The position numbers and the translations under genes were made by a program. The notes below the pieces were generated by a model. That model worked only from the letters and a program-made list of their open reading frames with translations, did no database searches and was not told the DNA's origin. From Glandiceps talaboti (Eukaryota; Hemichordata; Enteropneusta; Spengelidae), in assembly GCF_964340395.1 (NCBI RefSeq), contig NC_135552.1, forward strand, positions 16,188,194 to 16,252,193: a DNA stretch of 64,000 bases, in the 5' to 3' direction. This document shows, one piece after another, positions 51,772 to 64,000 of this stretch (positions are counted from its first letter, which is position 1; every line of letters begins with the position of its first letter).

Positions 51772-54354
51772 TGTACTCCTAATTATACTATAAAACGCAC
51801 TTCTCTTGAAAATGTATCGAGCCGTGTTTCAACCATTTGAGTTTTTAAACACACAAATAATGATGAAAAAACACTTTTTAATAATTATGCAAACTAACCT
51901 AATTAATATACAATGTGCTTCATAAAGATATGAGGGATAAGTGTATTTGAGCTAGTAGTTTTTATGATAATGACATCAATAACATGTTAATTGTGATACT
52001 ACTTATGCAAATTATGTTGATTATGCAAAATAGTACACATAGAACTCATGAATCGAACCTGTGTCAAGTATTGCGCGACTGATTAAGTCCTTCGTATATC
52101 AACATTTTGTTAACTAATAAGCAAATTAGGATAATTCATATGCACGAATTTCACTTATAAAATTGATAGTTCTTAGAACAAAAACCTACATTTAACATTA
52201 AACATTTGAATAATATTGCATAATATTGAAATAGTTGTGTCACTTTTTACTGTATAAATAAGGAAAATGCCAGATTAGGTAAGCAAGAATGCAAATAAGT
52301 ATTCAAAAGTAATCAGATATATGCATAACCACACACAATTAATATTAGTAACAGATCTACTTTTCATTTAAATCATGGGTTTTTGACATAATACCACAGT
52401 TGATTAAATACTTTAATGATGAGAATAATTATGCAAATTAATACAAACACAATTTTTTGTCACAAATTACAACTTGTACATAGTTGCCATCTGTTAAACA
52501 TTAGCTAATTTTATATCCAAACTATTCTTTATATTTAGGCAAAAACACCAAACTTGGGACAAATATATCCAATTTAGGATCATGGCTTAAAACTAACCAG
52601 TGCTTGGCATAACAACAACGAATGTGTGTACCAAAATTCATTGATTTCAAGCCAATTGAGAAATGATTGTACAAAAGCTGTACACACATGCGCAGACACT
52701 TGTGCAACGGACATATAGTCAGAGCGAGAGATAGAGACACAGACAGACAGACTGACTGACTGACTGACTAACAGAGAGACAGTACCGAAACATAAACATT
52801 GACTCTGAAGCTAGAAAATTAACAATGCTATTGGAAATTATTTCATCGTGCATTCTTGTAGACAAGATTATATTTGTCTGCAGATGTAACGGAAAATAAC
52901 AGTAAGTCATCAGGTGGCATTGTCATAAAGAAGTGAGCGTTTTACGACGACGTTAAACAGATCGATATCAACCACCTTTATTGGATGTTTTATCATGTAA
53001 ATCCAAATAATATGAAAAGGTAAATGAATTTTTAATTGAGCATTCAGAAAATTGAGACTGATTTCTTGCAAAGTCTAATATAGTCTCCTAGGGACGTCTA
53101 ATTCTAGCTTAGACACTTCAGATCAAGAAATTATGGGGTTAGAGTAAAACAATAGGTTTCTTTGTGAATTACATTCAGTCGAACACTTGGCATTATTGTA
53201 TTAGAGTATTTATTGAAGTCTAGACAACTTGAAATATCATAAGAGTTTGTCTACGTGGACAAAACTTGGGTTTTGCTCTGGAAATGCATTGGCAAACCAA
53301 TTTTCCGAGAAAGCAAAGTATGTGTACGTGTGTGTGCAAATTGTATGTGCCTGTGTGCTTGCGTGCCTGCGTGCGTTTTTCGTACACTTGTGTTTGAGTG
53401 TGTTATTGTACTGTTTTTGTGTTAAAATGTCAAGACATACTTGTGCTAGCTTAAAACACGTATACTTTCAATCTAACACAAAGTTTATATTTGTTTTTTA
53501 AAAAACGTCGCAGAAATGTTAGACTTTCATTCTATGGACCAAGGTAATGTCTTGTACATAAGGAGCAAATTACTCAACTTATCGATCTCACGAATTAGTC
53601 CAAAGTCAGGAGATACCGACAGAATAGCAACGAAATGATCAGTATGCTATAAATATAATATACCTATTCAAAATGCTACAGTGGCAATTAAACCCGAAGC
53701 AAAAAGGGAATGGACGAAACATCAATTTTCCAAGGTAGACAATGTTGATAAAACAGAAACATATATCCAATCATTCCTTCAGCGTGCCAAGTCTAATAAA
53801 GTGTGTATTGCCGTTATATTCATCATTTTAACATCATGATCCCACATGTGTGGTAACTATTGTTTTTTTGGACTCCAGTCCCTGCAGGGATGTTTTGACA
53901 CGACGTCGTGATGGTTCTTATCGACCTATGTTATCTCCTAAACCCCAGAAGTCAACCCACTCTCGTTTCGCAGCTCGATTCATTTTCACGGTATACCTCT
54001 AAAAAACCCATAATATCGTCAATTTGTTGTAAAATGATATCCCCATAATTTATAAATGGTGGCTTTCCTCATCATATCACAGTGACGTAGAGTAAGATTG
54101 GTTCGAGTCATGGTTACGGCGATTGTTAGTGGATGTATAGACGTTGCAATGCATCGAGAGTCTTGGCATTACAGCCATACACTTTATATACAATGTCGTT
54201 CCATGTGATAAATCTGAACATTTGTAATTGGAACAATGAATAAAACCGCTTCAAATCCGGCCTATGAAATCACATTACTAGACTAACATTGGTGTCGGTT
54301 GCTCTTTCTGCTTCGGCTTGGCGAACAACCATTACGGTAACCTATTATCGAATC
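51772..54354. other. Intergenic, no supported gene
   Basis: Very AT-rich, with several ATGCAAAT octamers at 51.9-52.44 kb and a short (GACT)n near 52750. No exon supported. Confidence 0.4.
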
Positions 54355-54424
54355 AATCAACCAACCAACCAACCAACCAACCAACCAACCAACCAACCGC
54401 CAACCAACCAACCAACCAACCAAT
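54355..54424. repeat. (CCAA)n microsatellite
   Basis: Tetranucleotide tract with one interruption (CCGCC) near 54397. Confidence 0.95.
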
Positions 54425-56642
54425 CAATGAAAGCAGTTAATCAAAATAAAACTATTTTGGTACAAAAAGGTCTTTCCACACACATTATAATACACCAAGG
54501 TTTTCCAGGTAAATCCAAAATGTACACTCTGCATTTTTAATATATTCAATGACCAAATTCTAAATTTGTTTTAACTGGGATAGATAATCTTGCATATTTA
54601 AATTGATATGTTAACCACATGCAATTAAAAAATATATTTCAAAATAACAAATCGCAAATATTTTTTTTTAAATCGTAAAGTTTGCAAAATATCGACCTTT
54701 TTTATAACGATCGCGAGATCTTGTGTTCCATAGCTGAAAATTGATTACATTGCGGAAAAGGTGGATTTACAACGACAACTTCAGTTTAAGGACGAAGAAA
54801 TAGATATAAAAAGACAGATTGATCGTGGGTGGTATTTGAACAACATAAAACATACAGATAAAACGAATTCCTTTATTGTAGGAAATACAAGAAATTCGGA
54901 TCTACAACGAGAAAGGTGGCTGATAATTTAAACATATGATGCAAAAGAATAAAATATATGTGCTGCTCTTTAATAAAGTAACACAGATGGTAGTTTTAAC
55001 GATGCATCTTCTTTCTAATACCTTTCAGTTTTATGACTCCGAGACATGTCAGATATCGCTGCCCATTCTTCTATCCCCCCGCGGTATGATTTGACATAAG
55101 CAATCTTCAAGACTAGAAAGTCATTCCACACGTTGATCCAATGTGCACGTTTATTGGCGATATTTTCCGTACAGTGTTTACTGTGAAGTAATGTTCTAAA
55201 TGTCGACGTCATGTATAATGAACGAATGGACGTAATTTGATATTGCATGTGTAGTACTTAGTCTGTTAACGACAATGTAGAAGCTTCTCTGAAATTGTAA
55301 TATTTGTACAGATGTTCAATAAAACCTACTACTGTAACAAGTAAGACCTTTGTTACTATGGCAACATAAACATTAATTTTATAAATGCATATATCAAATG
55401 AAATATTATATATATATATAATGCAATTTTTTAACTTTGAAATTTGGAACTTAATACAACTATACTGTTAGTCGCTGTTTGTGATGGCGTAAACAACATA
55501 TACACAACAGTTCTTTACCAAAAACTAACACCGGTACACATATATCGGTTAAGAGTGTTTGCCGTGAAGACGGCCTATGTTTTCAAACCTTTGGACCCCC
55601 TAAGTTGATGTCAGTTCTTTGGTGCGTTCATTATTACAAGAACAGTAAGTTGGTATATGGTGGATTTCTTTCCTTCCCTGGGAAATATATGTGCTGCACT
55701 CACTGTTTAAGGTAGGGATATACCAGTAGCTTTCTTTCACCCCCCACCCATCCCCCTTCGGTTTCAAAATTATCACTTCAGTACGGATTTGGTGGCAAAT
55801 TGGTTGAAAGTTAAAAGACTATCAAATGTACATCCGTTTGAATCCGTCGGTGAAGCAGTATACATATTGTACCAATATCTCTATCTGATGAGTTACCAAT
55901 CGATTTTGATAAAGAATGAAGTTCAAGGTAAAGTTTACGTTTTTTTGTGGCATCATGGTACCATTAAACCCAAATGTTTGACTCTCATATGGTCTTGGAT
56001 TACTACTGCTTTATCAATGGGGTCATACGGATTACGTAAGATTTAAGGACCAATGTCTTCTATAGCACTGCCAGACAAAGTGTTCTTCACACTCAAATTC
56101 AACATGGCCAGTGACCACACAATTTAGAAATATACAATTTACAATAATGCTCAGTTTATCTATTATTGAAAATAGACTTTACGAGCATTGTTGTCATGGG
56201 AACTAAATGTTATAGACGTCTCAAATATCTACTGTAATGGATTTATAAAAAAAATGAAATAAAAACCACTATTAAAAATAGATGCTTTGAAAAGAAAACA
56301 GTGACAGTTGGTTGCGCATGCGCATTGTAGCAAACTGGTGATCTAGCCTGTCTATCGCGTAATCGAATACTGATCCACAAGTAGTCGGTAGGTAAGTATA
56401 AGAGATATCGTGGGTATACTTTTCATACATGTTGAAGTTCATGCAATTTTTTCTCTAGGCTTTAGGTTTAATAAGCCTCGTTATCTGTTATCGAAGTGTT
56501 TGACATTTTGTTTCCAGTAGAGTTCGTGGTTAAAGTGCTTCGGATAACACGTCGGTACGTTATGTGCAGTGAGAACGGATTAAGATGTTTTTTCTCTCTC
56601 TTTTTTGTCGTATGATATACGTACCTTGGAGAGCTATGTCTC
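54425..56642. other. Intergenic, no supported gene
   Basis: No supported exon or repeat. Confidence 0.4.
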
Positions 56643-56703
56643 CATTCATTCATTCATTCATTCATTCATTCATTCATTCATTCATTCATTCATTCATTCA
56701 TTC
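56643..56703. repeat. (ATTC)n microsatellite
   Basis: About 15 pure units. Confidence 0.96.
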
Positions 56704-56898
56704 ACATAATTCATTCTGCCCAACTCATATCTACAAGTCATTCAGTGCCGTTTGTCGAAACCGTTAGCTGACCGGTACCGAGAAATGGGTCGTTTCAATA
56801 GATTGTCGTGATGTTTTCAGAGAACCATAGTGGACGTAAGGTGACAAACACCCACTTGGCAATATGTGTGTCTACCATGTATTACGATATGTCCATTA

Positions 56899-57141
56899 AT
56901 GTATGTATGTATGTATGTATGTATGTATGTATGTATGTATGTATGTATGTATGTATGTATGTATGTATGTGTGTGTGTGTATGTATGTATGTATGTATGT
57001 GTGTGTGTATGTATGTATGTGTGAATGTATGTGTATGTGCATGTATGTGTGTAACATGTATGTATGTATGTATGTATGTATGTATGTATGTATGTATGTA
57101 TGTATGTATGTGTGAATGTATGTGTATGTGCATGTATGTAT
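56899..57141. repeat. (ATGT)n compound array
   Basis: ATGT with GT runs. The block GTGTGAATGTATGTGTATGT-GCATGT occurs twice, near 57019 and 57110. Confidence 0.95.
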
Positions 57142-57973
57142 ATATAGTCTGTACAGATATTATAGTCTATACTGGTAGTAATACTAAGATGGAGCGCTTC
57201 TTGATAGATTGCCATACACAATGGATACCATTGTCTATGAGTCTATGATATTACTAACAAACCATCTGCCATTTTCGCATTTTAAGATTTTAATTGTACA
57301 AAGTCAACAGTAATGAGCCACCGTAATTTCAATCGATTTTAATCACGATTCAGTTTAATTTATTACCAGACATTTCTAATAGAAATTTCCCTGTGGAGTG
57401 TATTTTGTTTATTTTGTTCGTTATATTATATTACCTGCGTTTGTCCTAGAAATAAACGTATTGGTTCTGTGTTATTAGAATCAGTGGGACAATTAGCTGC
57501 TCACAGTAATTTGTTAAGAATATACATTATTCAGTAGTTTTTCTCACACCAAGTACTTGCAACAAAACAATCAAACGCCATCTGTTGAATGAACAAAACG
57601 TAAAGGCGACTAACCCAAATGTCTTATACTTATGACAATTTATATACAAATTTCTGGTTCGTGAGGTAAGATAAAAAGAAATTGTGCGTTTGATGTGACA
57701 GTTATAAATTCTGCAATCATGAAATGCTATTTTCGGTTGGATCAAGACAGGATTGTTTTGTCATAAAATTTAAACGACACGTTTGAAATATAGTGAAATA
57801 TAGGCTATTCAGATCAAGAACTGTGCGGTTAAGATTAGCGTTTATCCCAAAGCAGTGTATTCTCAGAATTTTACCAAAACATTTTACAATTTGTGATTTT
57901 TATGAATCCTTTTATGTAGTGTATTTTATCATGATTTATAAGCGTTTTTCAAATTCGATAATGAAGTGTTCTA

Positions 57974-58201
57974 ATCCAATCCAATCCAATCCAATCCAAT
58001 CCAATCCAATCCAATCTTATCTTATCTAATCTAATCTAATCTAATCTAATCCAATATAATCTAATTTTATCTAATCTAATCTAATATTATCAAATCAAAT
58101 CAATGTAATCTAATCAATCTAATCAAATCAAGTTTGATCTAATCTAATCTAATCTAATCTAACCTAATCTAATCTAATCTAATCTAATCTAATCTAATCT
58201 A
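57974..58201. repeat. (CCAAT)n then (CTAAT)n pentanucleotide array
   Basis: Pure CCAAT units at 57974-58014, then CTAAT/TCTAA units with drift to 58201. Confidence 0.95.
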
Positions 58202-58799
58202 GCATTCATGACAGTAAACATAAAATCCTGTATCCAGAATCTTTCAATTTGTGTACCTATTTAAGTATACGCGTTCTTCATGCGATCGCCGGTCTACCTA
58301 GCGGTCATTTTTGCACTTTATATTATTATATTAGAAATATTCAGATTTTCGTTGCATATCATTCTAACAGGTCAGAGTCTTTCAATTTATTCACTATCCT
58401 GATTAATAAAAATATTTAATACATTTTGACCCAAATACGAACATATCAAGTTAGAATTTATATTCTTGGCTATATGTACTTTATGATTCACAGTAGTATA
58501 TTTAGATCCTCAATATGATTTCACTTGATTTTAAACCCCTCTCCCCGCATTCAAATAAATTCGCTGAATACGCAGGTGTACTCGCGTTCATATAATGATG
58601 CATGATTTTTGTCAGTGGACACATGTAAGACAAGACCGATGAAATGGATAGACCCTGAGTTGAGTATATATCTATGTAGTTTCATATTTTGTTTAAGGTT
58701 TTGCTTATAATTACTCACGTATATTACTTGTTTAAACCCACATCACTATTTCTTGCCGTTTCTTATATTATCGAGGTTTGTAGGGAAGGCTCGAATGTC
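58202..58799. other. Intergenic, no supported gene
   Basis: AT-rich sequence before the hairpin elements. Confidence 0.4.
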
Positions 58800-58934
58800 C
58801 GTCACATGTAGTCTCGGTTACCCAGACTCTTAACCGCTGGGGGCTACGAGACCACCCAGACGAGGCTTGGGGAGGTCCCGGAGGCAGATCCCCCAGCGGC
58901 GAGAGTCTGGGTAACCGAGACCACGTCACATGTA
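58800..58934. mobile_element. Short hairpin MITE with flanking direct repeats
   Basis: The inverted ends GTCTCGGTTACCCAGACTCT and CCGCTGGGGG (left, from 58811) pair with CCCCCAGCGG and AGAGTCTGGGTAACCGAGAC (right, ending 58921): about 32-bp arms. The element is about 110 bp and flanked by CGTCACATGTA at 58800-58810 and 58924-58934. Confidence 0.85.
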
Positions 58935-58935
58935 A

Positions 58936-59246
58936 TTAAAGGGCCCATATGGATGAAGATTAAGTATTTATTTATTTTTTTTTATTTATAAAACGATGTC
59001 ATTATGGCTTCCTACTTGAAAAATTAATGTGAAATAACAAGTGTGTGTAACTTGTTGTTGTAGGTACTATTACAAACTTTTTATATTTTTACATTGTCTT
59101 TTTGCAATGTATTGAGTTACACACATAGACTTGGTCTATGTTGATTTATATTGATTTGTCAAGTAGGAAGCCATAATAATGTTTTTTACAAATTCAAAAT
59201 TCAAAATAAACTCCCAATCTTCATCCACATGGCCACTCGTTAAAGG
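58936..59246. mobile_element. Second hairpin element, about 300 bp
   Basis: The left arm (GGGCCCATATGGATGAAGAT ... ATTATGGCTTCCTACTTGA) is inverted at the right (TCAAGTAGGAAGCCATAATA ... AATCTTCATCCACATGGCC). Arms are about 85-90 bp with indels. TTAAAGG flanks both sides (58936-58942, 59240-59246). It starts two bases after the preceding element's flank. Confidence 0.82.
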
Positions 59247-59665
59247 TCGGATTTTTAATTCCAAGTTCTCACGTTAGTGTTTTCCTGTCGGTGGATTCCA
59301 TAACGATTAATGCATGTAACCGCGCCGTTTCTTTGTTCTGAATCAATATTTTTTGAAGCTCTGTCAAACATACAACTGGTGAGGCCTTTAGGGACTGCAC
59401 TGTTTTTAAAATATTCACCGAATCACTATGACTTTAATTTCAATGATTTCATGTCTATTAAGAGGTTGGAAGTCCTGATGACTATTGAGCAAATATTGTG
59501 GTTGCTATCCATTAGCCCCACACCACCAACAGTCAGACGACAATTTAGTCTACCATGATTACTTGCTGAGCTGAAATTATCTAAAATTATCTGCTGGGCT
59601 GAAATAATCGTCTTGTCATGCAAATCATAAGAAAACGTTGTGTCATCAATCCACACACGCACATA

Positions 59666-59821
59666 TACATACATACATACATACATACATACATACATAC
59701 ATACATACACACATACATACATACACACACACATACATACATACATACATACATACATACATACATACATACATACATACATACATACATACATACATAC
59801 ATACATACATACATACATACA
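59666..59821. repeat. (ACAT)n microsatellite
   Basis: Reverse of the ATGT arrays, with ACACAC interruptions near 59706 and 59724. Confidence 0.96.
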
Positions 59822-60078
59822 ACACTGGATAAACCGTACCATTAATAATACACTATTATAGTTTGCCTTTTTGCTTGTTTGTTTGACTAAGATAATTGGA
59901 ACCCTGTGTTGTAGCTTCATGTTTTAATTTTAGAATCACCTGACACACAAACACTCGATACACGCTAGTTGGGTTCCCCATTTGATGAGGTATGGCGTCA
60001 CGTTACCTTTCACAATCTAGGAAACGATAACGAAATATTGAGGTCACCATTTCTTCGAACAAAACAAAGAACCGAGCT

Positions 60079-60125
60079 CTGTTTGTTTGTTTGTTTGTTT
60101 GTTTGTTTGTTTGTTTGTTTGTTTG
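60079..60125. repeat. (TTTG)n microsatellite
   Basis: About 11 pure units. Confidence 0.95.
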
Positions 60126-60451
60126 CATTGGAGTCATTATTCACAACTTGAAATGTTTCCGTTTATTGACATATTTGCATACAATATTTTAATAATGTTT
60201 GCTGTCAATTTGCTTTCCTTAAATGCTTACTTGAAAGAAAATATATGGAGAGACTTTTCATCTGATCTCTAGTCATAACCACATGGCATGTCCGGAAGGG
60301 GTAGACTGTTAATGGAATCTCTACAGACCGTATGTTACAGTCTCGTCTTTTTTCAATTGCCTTTTTCTGGGCTGAGTACGAATTACCTGTATGGAAGGAG
60401 TATGAATTCATCATAAAAAGAACTGTCAAATATATAAATTTGATAAAATAG

Positions 60452-60453
60452 AA

Positions 60454-60529
<76 letters not shown>

Positions 60530-60542
60530 AAAAATCAAAGAT

Positions 60543-60607
<65 letters not shown>

Positions 60608-60608
60608 T
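60452..60608. repeat. (AAAG)n then (ACAG)n microsatellites
   Basis: AAAG at 60452-60531, then ACAG at 60542-60608, then a short (CCAG)n near 60631. Confidence 0.95.
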
Positions 60609-60649
60609 ATATAGATAGATAATTATAACCAGCCAGCCAGCCAGCCAAA

Positions 60650-62017
60650 AAAGTTAATACCTTACTGAAGCAATCAACCGATCCACATAGTAGATAACAA
60701 CATGACACTAGTTAAACGATGGGAGATACTTTTAAGTTTTTCATTTTACGCACAGTATATGCAGAACGAGTATATTTCCAATATGACACCTGTTCGTAAA
60801 TGACCTATAAATGTGTCTTTGACTACATACTAACATTCAGAACTAATTTGTTCTGTCTTCAATATCGTAATAAAAGTTGAATCAATGTTTAATGTTTACA
60901 TGCGGAGGTTGTGAATATAAGTACAAGAATCTAGACATTGGACTATTTACGTTTCGAATAGGACATGGGCAGCCTGCCAAACGACTACAAGCAATTGGAC
61001 TCGTAAATTACAGTCGCTGTGACAAATACGAGCAGCGATCATATGGAGTGCGATCAATACACTAAGTGTATACGGTACACCGTCTGCGAATGAAATTGGA
61101 GCCTGCCCTTTTACATCGATGAGCGATCTGCAGTCAGTTACTCACCCTCTGTTTATTGTAATACTCCCTCATGTCAATTTCAAATATTTTGACGAAATGA
61201 TGAAAAGTGGACACTCGGAAACGATGTGCAAAACAACTTATCCCTACTGGGTATCCCCAGGCCAAGTAGCCCTAGATCGTATACGGTAACATATAACTCT
61301 GATTTACGGAGACTACGTATTGTATTTCGTTTAGAATTAATAAATTTGTCGACCTTTATTCAGATTATTCAAATGCACATTTTGAACAATATAGCTTGAT
61401 ATTGACCTGTTGAACATCGGACCATTCAAACTAGACAGATTATGCAATAAACGAATTTCAAAGCGCTACCTTAATAAGCTTTAAGGTTCTTGTAATCCAG
61501 ATCACTAATTTGATGGATAGTTATTAATTTCGTGGATATATTTCAGCAAACTCCCACACCTGCTAGATATTTATAACTTTTGAAAGCAAAAGAAAGACGC
61601 TTCTTGTTAAGAATGGAAATAAATCGTAGAAAACTCAATGATATGGAAGAACAAACACTAAAACACATCTGCTTAATCGAGCACACGGTTTGGATGGACA
61701 TTTTCAGCGCCACTGAATTGATTAACGGTTTTTGACTAAAATTAATTTCAATTAATCATTGAATGATTTAATTATTTAATTGATCGATCGATCGATTGAT
61801 TGATTGATTGATTTGATTGATTGACAGTTACGGCATTCACAACGCAAAGAAAGTTATTGAAAGCTTTGGGAGTTTTATAGGAATGCTAGATTAACAAACA
61901 ATGACAATTGTTAATGTATGCATGTTTTATTATATAATATTTCTTCACAACAAGTTATTTTTTCTGTGTACAATAACAGCCACAGGCGTTATTGAAGCTG
62001 AAATTTATGTACGAGGC

Positions 62018-62020
<3 letters not shown>
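60650..62020. other. Intergenic, no supported gene
   Basis: No supported exon; (GATT)n at 61784-61825. The open frame 60877-61065 has no family features. Confidence 0.4.
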
Positions 62021-62023
<3 letters not shown>

Positions 62024-62073
<50 letters not shown>

Positions 62074-62101
62074 CAGACAGACAGACATACATATACGAAA
62101 T

Positions 62102-62186
<85 letters not shown>
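62024..62186. repeat. (GA)n then (ACAG)n microsatellites
   Basis: GA at 62024-62072, a short ACAG run, a 25-base break, then ACAG at 62101-62186. Confidence 0.96.
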
Positions 62187-62187
<1 letters not shown>

Positions 62188-63560
62188 AAACCGAAACAGT
62201 TAAATTAGGCTTTTTTCTACTCACTGAATGAAGCCAAACAAGTAACAAAACATAACATGAACAAAGCGACGAATAGTCTTCATCTTGGACTGACACCTGA
62301 TTGTGGCTGTGACGCTGTCACTATAAAAGCCATCAATACGGTACGATGGAGAGAGAGACAGCGAGAAAGAGACAGAGGCAGAGAGCGACAGATAGAGATT
62401 GCTATGCCCACTATAGTATGATATACTACAGGTATAAATCACCGTAAACGCTGTAATTGGAAGTACGTGCTCGTTCTTTTTGTCCGTTTGACTAAATCTA
62501 TCGATGTGACTATGAGGCGACGCAAATACAGGGCAATGACGTACTGTGTCCAGCTGAGATTGAATTTGTCAAATTGTTTACTGTTTTATAGTTTCCTGTA
62601 CTCAGAAGTATATTGTAGGCCTATGCATGTCGTACGTGTAACATTCTTTGACAAGAGAGCGGACAAATTGTAAATGCTTCTTTCGTCAAAACCTTTCAAG
62701 AATCGCTAGACTTCTGGAAAAAGAATGATAATTGTAATACTTGAAAATGATATTTACAAAAGTTACTAGTGTAGTACTGACACAACCTTGGAGCTTTTAA
62801 ACTGCACTAAATGTGTGCATGTTGTAATCTCTTCCCATAGCAATTCGATACACTACCTTTTTACAGTGTGAAATATTAACAGAAATGTAATAGTTGTAAC
62901 TTAAGAACGGCAAGCATATGATTCAATTTGTGAAAACGTATTTGTTATGATAACACAGACAGACATATACGAAATATATAGCATGGACACACGGAGAATT
63001 TTCACATCCCGGTCCCCATTTTGTCTTCACAGAATTTAATGTTGTCTATGTGAAATGTACATCTGTGATTTTTGATACCCAGTTATTAGTTCACCTTCAG
63101 TTTAACCACTCTCTGCGTTTATATATGTTTTATTCTAATTTTGGAAACTATTTAAATTGTCAAAGATGGGCGCCCATCGCCCATCCTCCCCGGGGAGGAA
63201 CTTATTGTGTATGTCTTTCAGTAGAATTACTCATCGTTGATTTATTTGCATATGACAGGTAAATGTTTTGTGAAATAAAGCAGAAAATTCTCACTGAACA
63301 TAAACATTCATTTGATAACACGAGCAGTCCAGTACGCCAAAATGTTATATGATGTTTCACCGTGTGGGGGCGTGCTTTCAGAAAGGTGTTGCCATAGCGA
63401 GCATAGACCCATGATTTCATTATAAGAGTTTAATCTTGAGTCAGTTGAGAGAGTTTGTTTTTTATGAAAAAGGTAAAACAAAATTATGAAAAATAACACT
63501 TGGAAATCATACGTTTATTAGCTAAATTTTCTGAAGAATTAAAGTGTTCGTAAATATTAC
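62187..63560. other. No supported gene
   Basis: Unique AT-rich sequence. It could be intron if the exon at 63561-63632 is real. Confidence 0.4.
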
Positions 63561-63632
63561 CTCAAAGAAGATCTGATCTTGTCCCTTGAAACCAGGAATC
63601 GTGTACGTAGACAAAACCAGAAGGTCAATAGC
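63561..63632 (-). CDS. Candidate internal exon, product unknown
   Basis: 72 bases on the minus strand between a TATTATTTTTAG acceptor and a GAG|GTAATA donor, phase 0-0. The frame reads AIDLLVLSTYTIPGFKGQ then DQIFFE; a second frame is also open, the third has a stop. I recognise no family. Neighbouring exons were not found, so it may be part of a gene continuing beyond the window, or chance. Confidence 0.35.
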
Positions 63633-64000
63633 CTAAAAATAATATTTTAGAAATTATGTGCTAATTATCATAAATTAACATATTACAACTTATAAACACC
63701 TTGGTTAACGGTACCACCTTTTCCACATTTTTTTTAGCTTGGCGTTTGTGAATGTTTCCTAACAGTGACCGTCTATGACCTCTCTTCAATCGATTAACGT
63801 GAGTATGCAATAACAGTACATTAACAGCACAAACACAACATGACACATTAAAAAAAATGACAAAAGAGGTCATTTAGGTTTAAAGGAATTCGCTTTAATT
63901 GACTGGAAAAGGAAAAGCGCGGCTATTACAACGGTTTCATTATGAAATTTGATTTCTGTGAATGCATTTATCGTCCACATTAGCTTCATCTTTATAGGGC
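63633..64000. other. No supported gene
   Basis: AT-rich sequence to the window end; nothing recognised. Confidence 0.3.

Noticed and set aside
52051-52085. B-box-like sequence on the minus strand (GGTTCGATTC)
   Set aside because: No A box at the right distance and no tRNA-like fold.
59426-59920. 164-codon minus-strand frame
   Set aside because: More than half is MYVC microsatellite translation; the rest shows no family.

Overview
This is an AT-rich animal nuclear segment, crowded with repeats. It has spliced genes with GT-AG introns, LINE and SINE remnants, foldback MITEs and very many simple-sequence tracts, and no bacterial-type operons. The retroelement 3' tails and the invertebrate-style NeuroD and ALDH genes suggest a marine invertebrate bilaterian, perhaps a lophotrochozoan. 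The sequence alone does not fix the phylum.

Two genes are firm. At the left edge, on the plus strand, is an intronless coding exon for a NeuroD-family proneural bHLH factor (389-1501), preceded by a probable 5'UTR splice acceptor at 347-348. In the middle, on the minus strand, is the 3' part of an ALDH1/ALDH2-class aldehyde dehydrogenase: ten exons between 32576 and 24265 that join in phase to 396 residues and a stop. About 100 N-terminal residues are missing and were not found upstream. Two further exon-like pieces are weaker: a CpG-rich open first exon with a perfect donor at 44104-44285 (+), and a 72-bp phase 0-0 exon at 63561-63632 (-).

The rest is repeats. 1.9-2.9 kb has three GA tracts inside a 391-bp tandem duplication. 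7.1 and 36.6 kb carry two copies of a TIR element. 19.9-21.0 kb holds a broken, duplicated pogo/Tigger-like transposase C-terminus. 21.0-22.6 kb is a large inverted repeat whose spacer contains a tyrosine-kinase exon fragment; a third copy of the arm lies at 34.2 kb. The ALDH introns hold a tRNA-derived SINE, a 218-bp hAT-like hairpin MITE with a perfect 8-bp target duplication, a 1.5-kb minisatellite with a 28-bp unit, other tandem arrays and a degenerate duplicate of one ALDH exon. LINE remnants lie at 32.9-34.1 (-), 37.9-39.3 (-), 45.2-46.0 (+), 50.6-51.3 (-) and, as a tail only, 9.9 kb (+). An eight-copy 67-bp satellite lies at 39.5-40.05 kb, a 489-bp foldback at 41.2 kb, and two adjacent hairpin elements at 58.8-59.25 kb. 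From 44 to 64 kb there is little coding evidence and many tetra- and pentanucleotide arrays.

No pathway link between the genes is visible. NeuroD acts in neuronal differentiation; the ALDH oxidises aldehydes and may be retinal-dehydrogenase-like. The strongest unexplained structure is the kinase exon inside the inverted repeat at 21-22.6 kb.
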